Origin: Bin16 sp965206315
Lineage (GTDB): Bacteria; Chloroflexota; Dehalococcoidia; Lucifugimonadales; Australimonadaceae
Length of the DNA: 64,000 nt
Assembly: GCA_965206315.1 (NCBI GenBank)
Contig: OZ242210.1
Coordinates: 1,984,001-2,048,000 of the forward strand
Direction of reading: 5' to 3'
A model generated the notes under the pieces. The model was not told where the DNA came from, searched no databases, and was given only the letters and a program-made list of their open reading frames with translations. The translations under genes and the position numbers were made by a program. Positions 57,125-64,000 of the stretch are shown in pieces (position 1 is the stretch's first letter; each line of letters begins with the position of its first letter).

Positions 57125-57127
57125 GTT

Positions 57128-58600
57128 CTACCTCTGCTCCGTTCCGTCGGTCGGAGCGTTGTCGTGTGCGAGTTCCTCTCGCCAGAGCCGTGCGAACGAT
57201 CTCGGGGCCGGCGCCGGGAAGTCGCGGCTCGCTGTCCAGCCGCTCACCATCGGTGCGAACGGCAGCTTGCGGACCTTGCCCCCGCGCGCGAACGGACGCG
57301 TGAGCAGCCTGCCGAGGTTCGCCTTGCCCTCCAGCGCTCTGCGGCTGCGCATCGCGCCGTGCCACTGGCCCACGAACAGCCGCTCCATCCACGTCGTGCT
57401 GCGCTCGCCGATGGCGCCTTCCGCCACCTTGTGGCGCAGGTGCAGCAGGAGACGCGGGATGTCTATCTTCACGGGACAAACGTCCTTGCACGTGCCGCAG
57501 AGCGTCGAGGCGTAGGGCAGGTCGCGAGCGACCTTCATGTTGGTCATGGGGGGCGTGACGATCGCGCCGATGGGGCCGGAATAGACCCAGCCGTAGGCGT
57601 GTCCGCCTATCTTGCGGTAGACGGGGCAGTGGTTCAGGCACGCGCCACAGCGGATGCAGCGCAGCGCCTCCCGCATCACCTCGTCCCGCAGCAGGTTCAG
57701 CCGCCCGTTGTCCACGAGCACAAGGTGGAACTCCTCCGGCCCATCCTCGTCGTTCGGCGCGCGCGGGCCACCCACGAACGTGTTGTAGCTCGTGATGCGC
57801 TGTCCGGTGGCGGAACGGGGCAGCAGGCGCAGGAAGAGGGCCAGGTCCTCGATGGCGGGGACGATCTTCTCCATGCCCGCGAGGACGACGTGGATGCGCG
57901 GCGCGGATGTCGTCATGCGCCCGTTCCCCTCGTTCGTGACGAGGCAGACGGTGCCGGTCTCAGCCACGACGAAGTTCGCGCCGCTGATGCCCATGTCCGC
58001 CGCAGCGAACTTCTCGCGCAGGGCGTCGCGCGCGTAGACGCAGAGGCGCTTGATGTCCTGCGTCGGGGCGGTCTTCAGCCACTCCTGGAAGAGCGTGGAG
58101 ACCTCCTGCCGCGTCTTGTGCATCGCAGGAGCGATGATGTGGAACGGCGTCTCGCCCGCAAGCTGGATGATGTACTCGCCGAGGTCGGTCTCGACCGGCT
58201 CGATGCCCTCGCGTTCGAGGATGTGGTTGACGCCCATCTCCTCGGAGACCATGGACTTGCTCTTGATGACGGTCTTCACTCCGTTGCGTTTGGCGATGTC
58301 GAGCACGATGGCGTTCGCCTGAGCCGCATCGTCCGCGAAGTAGACGTGCCCGCCGTTCCGCCGCACGCTCTTGTCCACCATGTCGAGGTAGTAGTCGAGA
58401 TGCTCCAGGGTGGACTGCTTGATCGCGGCGGCACGAGTGCGCATCGCCTCCCAACTCTCGTCGCCGAAGTCGTTCTCGATGACGTTGGCGCGCGCGCCGA
58501 CGAAATGCTCCATGACGTGCTCCAGCGAGTGCTGGAGCTTCTCGTCGCGCAGCGCCCTGCCGGACGCCTTCTTGAACTCGGCGCTCTTGACCTCCGCCAT
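57128..58600 (-). CDS. lutB: LutB-like iron-sulfur protein
   Basis: This 490-aa protein has an N-terminal LUD domain (GVKTVIKSKSMVSEEMGVNH; MGISGANFVVAETGTVCLV) and a C-terminal pair of 4Fe-4S sites: CIRCGACLNHCPVYRKIGG (near 318) and CGTCKDVCPVKID (near 370). LutB is part of the membrane-free complex that oxidises L-lactate (or a similar hydroxy acid) to the 2-oxo acid. The ATG at 58600 overlaps the lutA stop (TGATG); GTG at 58603 is an alternative. Confidence 0.92.
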   Translation of the reverse strand: MAEVKSAEFKKASGRALRDEKLQHSLEHVMEHFVGARANVIENDFGDESWEAMRTRAAAIKQSTLEHLDYYLDMVDKSVRRNGGHVYFADDAAQANAIVLDIAKRNGVKTVIKSKSMVSEEMGVNHILEREGIEPVETDLGEYIIQLAGETPFHIIAPAMHKTRQEVSTLFQEWLKTAPTQDIKRLCVYARDALREKFAAADMGISGANFVVAETGTVCLVTNEGNGRMTTSAPRIHVVLAGMEKIVPAIEDLALFLRLLPRSATGQRITSYNTFVGGPRAPNDEDGPEEFHLVLVDNGRLNLLRDEVMREALRCIRCGACLNHCPVYRKIGGHAYGWVYSGPIGAIVTPPMTNMKVARDLPYASTLCGTCKDVCPVKIDIPRLLLHLRHKVAEGAIGERSTTWMERLFVGQWHGAMRSRRALEGKANLGRLLTRPFARGGKVRKLPFAPMVSGWTASRDFPAPAPRSFARLWREELAHDNAPTDGTEQR

Positions 58601-59466
58601 CACGCACCGTCCTCGGCCAGCAGTTCGGCGATGTGCATGGCGCGTATGTTCATACCGCGCCGCTCCATCGCTCCGCGGATGTGCATCAGGCAGCCGCAGT
58701 CGTTCGCGACCACGGCGCCCGCGCCGGACTCCGCGATGGTCTTCAGTTTTTCATCCAGGATGGCGGTCGATATCTCGGGGAACTTCACGGAGAAGAGGCC
58801 CCCGAAGCCGCAGCAGGCGTCCGAGTTCTCCATCTCCTGCAGTTCGACGCCTCGAACATTGCCGATGAGGTCGCGCGGCGCCTCCCTGATGCGCAACTCC
58901 CGCAGCAGGTGGCAGGCGTCGTGGTACGTGACGAGCCCCTCTGACGCCGCTCCCACATCCGACGTGCCAACGACGTTCACGATGTAGTCGGAGAACTCGC
59001 GCGTCTTCTCACCGACGGCCTGGGCGCGCTCCAGTGTTTCGGGGTCGTCCTCGAACAGCTCGCGGTAGTAGACCTTGATCATGCTGGCACACGAGCCGGA
59101 CGGAACGACGACCTGCTCCTCGTTCTCGAACACGTCCAGGAAGTGCTTCGCGACGTCGGCGGCGCGGGAGCGGAAGCCGCCGTTGAAGGCGATCTGTCCG
59201 CAGCAGGTCTGACCCTCAGGGAAGGAGACTTCTACGCCCAAGCGGCGCAGCACCTTCACGGCTGCCGCGCCGACCTCCGGATAGAACTGGTCGACGAGGC
59301 AGGTGGCACAGAGTGCGGCCCGGAACTTCGGGGACTGCTGCCCCCGCTGCCTTCCGCCCGTCCTCGGTCTGCCGGAGGGTCGTCTGGGATATGCGGACGA
59401 ACCGCGTCGTCGAGCCACGAGAGCAAGGTAGCAGAGCGCGGCAGGCGTGGCAACCGCAGTTGCCAC
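58600..59466 (-). CDS. lutA: LutA-like CCG-domain Fe-S oxidoreductase subunit
   Basis: The conserved part begins CATCLVDQFYPEVGAAAVKV and holds two cysteine-rich CCG motifs: FPEGQTCCGQIAFNGG and SDACCGFGGLFSVKFPE, which bind Fe-S clusters. The GTG at 59466 (GGACTCAGG upstream) gives 288 aa and an extra about 50 residues, basic and low in complexity, before the family start. GTG at 59418 is an alternative. Typical LutA is about 240 aa, so the N-terminal extension is doubtful. It follows the TctA-TctB gene by 15 bp. Confidence 0.88.
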   Translation of the reverse strand: MATAVATPAALCYLALVARRRGSSAYPRRPSGRPRTGGRQRGQQSPKFRAALCATCLVDQFYPEVGAAAVKVLRRLGVEVSFPEGQTCCGQIAFNGGFRSRAADVAKHFLDVFENEEQVVVPSGSCASMIKVYYRELFEDDPETLERAQAVGEKTREFSDYIVNVVGTSDVGAASEGLVTYHDACHLLRELRIREAPRDLIGNVRGVELQEMENSDACCGFGGLFSVKFPEISTAILDEKLKTIAESGAGAVVANDCGCLMHIRGAMERRGMNIRAMHIAELLAEDGA

Positions 59467-59481
59467 GCCAAACCTGAGTCC

Positions 59482-61950
59482 TTACATGCCGGTACCGAGG
59501 ATCTCCCGTCCGATCCACTCGAGGAGCGCCGGCTGCGGCCAGATCACGAAGAGGATGTTGTCCGCCATCACGAATTCGAACAGGAAGACGAAACACATCG
59601 TAATCATGGCTGCGAGCACGCGCCAGGAGAAGAGCCACTCGAGAGCCGCTGGCGGCTGGAACTCCCGGACGGGGCGCGCGAAGAGGAGAAGCATAGGCGC
59701 GACGCCCGGCACCAACCTGTACGCCCATCCCAGGTAGTCGTCCGGCCAGCCAGCCAGGAAGAGGATGGTGACAACGACCGAGAACGTCAGTGCGACGACG
59801 CCCATGACCCCCGGGATGCCCGGCATACCGCCGACGCCCTGCGCCCCGATCGAGAGGACGTATGCAACGGCGAGCGCCACAACGACGCCGGTAGCGATGA
59901 TCTGGCCGGTGTCTGCCGTGCCGATGAGCGCAGCCAGGAGGCCCGACAACGCGCCTACCACCATACCGGCTCCGATTGCCTTGGGGAGCGGGAAGCTCGC
60001 TCTCCCCAGCAGGGTGAACGGCAGGTAGCCTGCCAGAGCCATGACGCTCCATCGCAGGCCGATCGTGCCTGTCAGTAGCGCGAACATGATGAAACCGCCC
60101 GCAATGAGCAGTATCGCCTGCTTCGCGCCAGGCAGGACAAGGCTGTGCATGCCGAGGTCCATGATCTCCGTGTGCCGATGGCCGCGCTCCCGGAGGTGGA
60201 ACATCAGCTGTACCAGGGCCAGCAGGATGATCAGGACAACCATCATGCGCGTGAGGAACCACGACTCGGAGGCCTCGAACCCCAGGCTCCCCCACCAGAA
60301 GGCTATGCTTCCTGCGATGAGCAGGTAGATGGGGAAGTTCCTGATCTCGACCAGCCGTCGTCCCAGGCTGGGCCGTTCCTCCTGGCCAGTGCCAGATCCC
60401 CCGGCGGGCGGCTGTGCCGGAGCGGTGGAAAGCGTCTGGCTTCCTGCGGCGCGGGAGAAGAAGTAGGCGGTGGCCAGCGCGATCACGATGAGTAGGATAG
60501 TGAGCGGACGCAGCAGCACGCCGAGCACGTCGCTCTCATAGCCGCCTACCGAAACCGGGTCCACCACGTTCAACGCGGAGAGGAAGTTCTCCTCGATGAT
60601 GGGACCGAGGATGATGCCGAGCAGGAGCGGCGGCCTCGGCCACTGGAACAGCTTCATCATGATGCCGATGCCCATGAACACTGCCATCACCGGGAGGGCA
60701 AGCCAGGTCGTCCAGTTGATAACCGCCGCAAGGATGGAGATGGGGATGAACACGCCGCCGATGAGCGGGTAAGGGATGCGCGTCAGCTTCGCCAGCTGTC
60801 CCGTGGCAACGATGCCGATCATGGTGACGATGAAGTTGCCGATTCCCAGCGTTATGACGAAGAGGATGGTTACGTCGGCCTGGTCGCCCAGGAGTCGCGG
60901 GCCGGGCGTGAAGTCCAGCGCGATCATCGCGACCAGCACCAGCGCCCAGGCGAGGCCACCCGGAACGCCCAACGCGAGCGTCGGGAGCGCCTGCCCCGCC
61001 TCCTTCGAGTTCTGCGCCGATTCAGCGAAGAGCACGCCGTCCAGTGAGCCTTTTCCGAACTGGCTCTTGTCCTTGGTCCAGAAGATGCCGAATGCGTAGG
61101 AGAGCCAGTCGATGACCGCAGCGCCGACGCCCGGAATAGCGCCGAGTACGACGCCGAACACAGACTGGCGGACCACCATCGGCACACGCGTGAAGCCGTG
61201 GCGCGCGCCACGCCATACCTCGCGGGTGTTCACCACAGAGCCAGGCGGTGCAACGGGGCGCCGTGCGATGGCGAGGTCGATCATCTCCGGCAGCGCGAAG
61301 AAACCTAGCGTTACCACGATGATGGGCAACCCTTCCCACAGTTGGGGCTGGTCGAACACGAACCGCACGTCGCCGGTGATGGCGTTGATGCCCACTGTGC
61401 CGAACAGCACGCCGAGCCCGCCTGCTGCGAGTCCCCTCACCATCGCACCCGCGCTCAGCGCGGAGACCATCGCGATGCCGAAGAACGCCACTGCCGCGAT
61501 CTCCGGGAAACCGAAGAGCAGAATGACCGGTTTCACAACCGGTATCAGGACCGCGAGGACGACTGCGCCGACGAGGCCGCCCATCGCCGAGACAGCGTAG
61601 ACGGCGCCAAGCGTATGCGCTGCGCGGCCCTGTCGCGCCAGCTGGTGCCCTTCCAGGAACGTCACCTGCGTCGCAGCGGACGGCTGGCCGAAGAGTACGG
61701 CGGGGATGGAGTCCAGCGTGTTATTCACGCCAGTCATCGAGGCGAGCATGACGAGACCGATCGCCGCTTGGTCTCCCCTGAAGAACTCGACGATGAACGG
61801 GATGGAGAGCGCCATGATAATGACGCCGGACGCGCCCGGCACCATGCCGGTGAGCCCGGCGACGAACACCGCCACTACGACCGCGATCCAGTAGAGGGGA
61901 TCGGCCAGGTAACCTGCCGCCTGCCCGAGTTCGCTGTACAGTTCGCCCAA
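59482..61950 (-). CDS. Fused TctA-TctB tripartite tricarboxylate transporter permease
   Basis: This 822-aa inner-membrane protein is much longer than TctA (about 500). Residues 1-510 are TctA: GMVPGASGVIIMALSIPF, IPAVLFGQPSAATQVTFLEG, and the repeat-like GAIPGVGAAVIDWLSYAFG with ALGVPGGLAWALVLVAM. A Gly/Pro-rich linker (PAQPPAGGSGTGQEERPS, near 530) precedes further membrane segments including a TctB-like small-subunit region. Start is TTG at 61950 with GGGAGG upstream. Sodium- or proton-driven carboxylate uptake with a TctC partner at 62101 is the family role. It is followed by lutABC, suggesting uptake and oxidation of a hydroxy acid. Confidence 0.85.
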   Translation of the reverse strand: MGELYSELGQAAGYLADPLYWIAVVVAVFVAGLTGMVPGASGVIIMALSIPFIVEFFRGDQAAIGLVMLASMTGVNNTLDSIPAVLFGQPSAATQVTFLEGHQLARQGRAAHTLGAVYAVSAMGGLVGAVVLAVLIPVVKPVILLFGFPEIAAVAFFGIAMVSALSAGAMVRGLAAGGLGVLFGTVGINAITGDVRFVFDQPQLWEGLPIIVVTLGFFALPEMIDLAIARRPVAPPGSVVNTREVWRGARHGFTRVPMVVRQSVFGVVLGAIPGVGAAVIDWLSYAFGIFWTKDKSQFGKGSLDGVLFAESAQNSKEAGQALPTLALGVPGGLAWALVLVAMIALDFTPGPRLLGDQADVTILFVITLGIGNFIVTMIGIVATGQLAKLTRIPYPLIGGVFIPISILAAVINWTTWLALPVMAVFMGIGIMMKLFQWPRPPLLLGIILGPIIEENFLSALNVVDPVSVGGYESDVLGVLLRPLTILLIVIALATAYFFSRAAGSQTLSTAPAQPPAGGSGTGQEERPSLGRRLVEIRNFPIYLLIAGSIAFWWGSLGFEASESWFLTRMMVVLIILLALVQLMFHLRERGHRHTEIMDLGMHSLVLPGAKQAILLIAGGFIMFALLTGTIGLRWSVMALAGYLPFTLLGRASFPLPKAIGAGMVVGALSGLLAALIGTADTGQIIATGVVVALAVAYVLSIGAQGVGGMPGIPGVMGVVALTFSVVVTILFLAGWPDDYLGWAYRLVPGVAPMLLLFARPVREFQPPAALEWLFSWRVLAAMITMCFVFLFEFVMADNILFVIWPQPALLEWIGREILGTGM

Positions 61951-62005
61951 GGGTCGCCTCCCTGCGCGCCGTAGCGCTGTTTAGCGCCGCATCCTGGAAT
62001 GCGAA

Positions 62006-62044
62006 CGCCCGCCCCATGGCCATTCCTGACCATAGAGGCGGGCG
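62006..62044. promoter_or_regulatory. Hairpin between tctC-type and tctA-type genes
   Basis: CGCCCGCC (62006-62013) pairs with GGCGGGCG (62037-62044), and inside it ATGG pairs with CCAT. It lies between the binding-protein stop and the permease start. Such hairpins can reduce permease expression or stabilise the upstream mRNA. Confidence 0.5.
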
Positions 62045-62060
62045 GATTCTATAGCACAGT

Positions 62061-62090
62061 GAGGGCGGCCTGACAACTATCAGACCGCCC
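62061..62090. terminator. Hairpin after the binding-protein gene
   Basis: AGGGCGG-C-CTGA pairs with TCAG-A-CCGCCCT (one mismatch), loop CAACTA, beginning 11 nt after the stop codon of the gene at 62101. There is no T-run, so it may be a partial terminator or an mRNA-stabilising structure. Confidence 0.5.
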
Positions 62091-62100
62091 TGCTGTTGCT

Positions 62101-63387
62101 CTATCGCACGTACTTGGCGTGCACGATATCGAGCAATTCGTCGATCCTGTCCCGGTTTGCCTCGAAACCGTTCACCATGTCGGTGACGATCTGCTGGGAG
62201 GTGGCGCCGTCCGTGAACAGGTTCTTGATGCCCGTGAACTGCTGCATGGAGGAGGCGAACTCCTCGTCTGCCATCGCATCCGCGAGTGCATCCCGCAGTG
62301 TCTGGGTTACCTCTGCCTGCATGTTCGGCGGGCCCCAGATGTTCTTCGCGATGGTGGCCCTGGGCCGCATGGCGACCCACAGTTCGCGGTCCGCCTGGTC
62401 CTCGATGTAGGTGTCGTGGAAGTTCGGGCAGTGGAAGTCGCCCTCGCCGTTGTTGCCGATGTCGAATCCGGGCACCGACAGGTCGGCGAACGGGCGCAAG
62501 AAGCCGCTCGCGATCCATCCGGGCCGTGTCACCGGGAACTGGTCCCAGAGGGTGCCGGAGACCCAGGAGTTCACGTCGCCGCGCTCGATCATCACGTACT
62601 GCTCGGCGGAGCCTGCGGCGGAGACGTTCCGGATCTCCAGCGGCACGTTGAACTTGTCGGCCAGCCAGCCGATGGAGACGTTCGCGCTCAGGTCGGCGGG
62701 CGTCGGGACGCCCCATCCGACGGTCAGCACAGGATCGGTTGCGCCGAACGCTTCGTCGATGCAGTCGTAGGGAAGCGTGCCGCGGATGAACCACGCGCCC
62801 TCGCCGCCGGAGGTGACGCCGATCATCGTTGCTTCGCGCATGTCGAACTGCGCCTGAGGGGTGAACATGTCCGCGACACCCGGCGTCGCTTCCAGTGCAA
62901 GCGTCAGGCCGTCCGGCTTCGCGTTCCAGACGAAGTTGCGCTCCACTACGACCGGCGTCAGGTTCCTGACGACGATGCGCGGGTTGCCGGGGATGAACTT
63001 CGGCCACGCGCGGGACATGAAGCGCGCCTGCGCATCGGTTCCGCCGCCGGGGTTGAAGCCGACCATCATGCTGATGGTCTTACCACTGAAGTAGCCCTCG
63101 GCGTCGAAGCCGGGGTCGACGGGCAATGGTGTTGCGGTGGGACGCGCCGTGGGTGTCGGGGTTGCCGGCACCGCGGTAACGCCTTCCGGCAGGGGGGTCG
63201 GCGTTGCCTCTTCTGTCATCATGGCGGTCGGCGTCGGCTCTGCTTCCACCATCGCCGCCGTCGGAGTAGGCGTCGCCGCCGGACGCGGCGTCGCTGTCGG
63301 TTCCTCGCCGCCGCAGGCAGCGAGCACCAGAGAGAGCATGAGGCTGAGGGCCCCGATGACTCCGATCTTCCCGGACATCTTCACCAT
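62101..63387 (-). CDS. TctC/Bug-type solute-binding lipoprotein
   Basis: This 428-aa exported protein has a lipobox signal (SLMLSLVLAAC), a Pro/Thr/Ala linker (about residues 28-95), and a TctC-type domain: GKTISMMVGFNPGGGTDAQA, NFVWNAKPDGLTLALEATPG, RPFADLSVPGFDIGNNGEGD, and a C-terminal KYVR. Immediately downstream on the strand is the fused permease, so this is its probable partner. The spacing contains two hairpins that may favour higher expression of the binding protein. Ligand unknown; carboxylates by family. Confidence 0.88.
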   Translation of the reverse strand: MVKMSGKIGVIGALSLMLSLVLAACGGEEPTATPRPAATPTPTAAMVEAEPTPTAMMTEEATPTPLPEGVTAVPATPTPTARPTATPLPVDPGFDAEGYFSGKTISMMVGFNPGGGTDAQARFMSRAWPKFIPGNPRIVVRNLTPVVVERNFVWNAKPDGLTLALEATPGVADMFTPQAQFDMREATMIGVTSGGEGAWFIRGTLPYDCIDEAFGATDPVLTVGWGVPTPADLSANVSIGWLADKFNVPLEIRNVSAAGSAEQYVMIERGDVNSWVSGTLWDQFPVTRPGWIASGFLRPFADLSVPGFDIGNNGEGDFHCPNFHDTYIEDQADRELWVAMRPRATIAKNIWGPPNMQAEVTQTLRDALADAMADEEFASSMQQFTGIKNLFTDGATSQQIVTDMVNGFEANRDRIDELLDIVHAKYVR

Positions 63388-63530
63388 CCGAAACCTCCAT
63401 ACCGTCTGTACGACTATAGGTAATGAGCCTCCGGGATTTCCCGCAGGCCGAGGTAAAACCCTATCGGGCGGGCGGGAGTGTTGTCAATCGCAACACGCCT
63501 TTCGGGAGAAGCGCGCTTGGTGGCTGCATA

Positions 63531-63562
63531 AGAGAGGCCTGCCGGATAGCGGCAGGTCTCTC
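63531..63562 (-). terminator. Hairpin terminator-like structure
   Basis: On the minus strand GAGAGACCTGCCG pairs with CGGCAGGCCTCTC, loop CTATC, followed by TTATG. It begins 24 nt after the stop of the gene at 63586. Confidence 0.55.
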
Positions 63563-63585
63563 TCCAGACATTCCGTGCGGTCGAC

Positions 63586-64000
63586 TCAGCGCACGTACTT
63601 CTCAAATACAAACTCCGTCACCTCGTTGATCCTGTCCGAGTTGGCGATGAAGGCGTTGACCGTGTCGGCGAGCTCCTGTTGAGCGATGTCGCCGTGTGTG
63701 AACGTGTTCTTGATGCCGGTGAATGCCTGCATCGTGGAGGCGAACTCCTCGTCAGCCATGGCGTCTGCGAGCGCCTTTCGGAGCACTGCGGTCACCTCGT
63801 TCGGGATGCCGGGCGGGCCGATGATGTTCTTGGAAGCGTATACATCAGGTCCGTTCAGAGCGAGCCACAACTCGAGATCCTCGCCCTCCAAGTAGGTGTC
63901 ACCAACGTTCGGGCAATGGAAGTCCGCCTCGCCGTTGTGGCCGAGGTCGAAACCGGGGAATGAGAGGTCTGCGAACGGACGGATGAAGCCGCTGGCCGTC
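63586..64000 (-). CDS. TctC/Bug-type solute-binding protein, partial
   Basis: This is the C-terminal 138 codons of a third binding protein; the frame stays open to the right edge. TASGFIRPFADLSFPGFDLG, HNGEADFHCPN and a final FEKYVR match the proteins at 62101 and 54232. All three keep the DFHCPN segment. Its start, signal peptide and linker are outside the window. A hairpin follows its stop. Confidence 0.85.
   Translation of the reverse strand, partial: TASGFIRPFADLSFPGFDLGHNGEADFHCPNVGDTYLEGEDLELWLALNGPDVYASKNIIGPPGIPNEVTAVLRKALADAMADEEFASTMQAFTGIKNTFTHGDIAQQELADTVNAFIANSDRINEVTEFVFEKYVR

Noticed and set aside
56321..58987. 888-aa plus-strand frame
   Set aside because: Antisense to lutA, lutB and lutC; composition is typical of a shadow.

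Overview
The window is GC-rich bacterial chromosome. Its content fits an aerobic, heterotrophic member of the Chloroflexota, most likely a SAR202-type Dehalococcoidia. Supporting traits are coenzyme F420 biosynthesis genes beside luciferase-like (LLM) oxidoreductases, tripartite tricarboxylate (TTT) transporters, several amidohydrolase-2 enzymes, lipoproteins with long Pro-Thr linkers, and a guanylate kinase whose P-loop ends in GKD. The lineage is inferred from gene content only; there is no rRNA in the window.

Layout. 1-1.9 kb: 5' part of a zinc-finger/RecA-like ATPase gene and two overlapping small membrane-protein genes. 2-5.5 kb: a 3-oxoacid CoA-transferase whose two subunit genes are separated by repeats, a carboxylesterase and a DtxR-type regulator. 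5.7-9 kb: a ThDP enzyme, an amidohydrolase and MsrB. 9-14.5 kb: an F420 block (LLM oxidoreductase, cofC, cofD, cofH, cofG) joined by short overlaps. 15-19 kb: a 3-hydroxybutyrate-type dehydrogenase, an amidohydrolase, a DUF3052 protein and a Rieske-oxygenase homologue that has lost its catalytic ligands. 19-26 kb: a betaine-type binding lipoprotein, a cupin / ThDP enzyme / D-2-hydroxyacid dehydrogenase operon, a YceI lipoprotein, two membrane proteins and tRNA-Thr(CGU).

26-36.7 kb: an MFS transporter; a 1162-aa nuclease-helicase gene that appears inserted, because a 58-60 bp copy of the MFS 5' end lies on its far side; a class II aldolase; an amidohydrolase; an ABC exporter; HicBA. 36.7-41.2 kb: a PEP-mutase/isocitrate-lyase enzyme, a methyltransferase, an isochorismatase-like hydrolase, a sugar dehydrogenase and a CoxG-like protein. 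41.2-46.5 kb is the most accessory-looking part: a Phd/VapC-type pair with a readable promoter and operator, a secreted trypsin-like lipoprotein, a strongly structured 98-nt element, a HEPN-like protein, and a paralogue of the window's first ATPase carrying a nearly identical 67-nt leader and start. 46.6-54 kb is mainly housekeeping (Orn, RNA pseudouridine synthase, M50 protease, AroA, Gmk) with one small toxin-antitoxin-like pair. 54-64 kb: three TctC-type binding proteins, a fused TctA-TctB permease and lutABC.

The intergenic regions are filled with at least four families of short palindromic repeats (A-D below). Some copies lie inside genes, where they are translated as linkers or C-terminal tails. 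Candidate -10 elements sit only 7-9 nt before several start codons, which suggests leaderless transcripts. Together the metabolic genes indicate use of organic acids, ketone-body-like acids and ring compounds: uptake through TTT systems, oxidation of lactate-like acids by LutABC, ThDP-dependent decarboxylation or carboligation, and F420- or flavin-dependent oxygenation or reduction.
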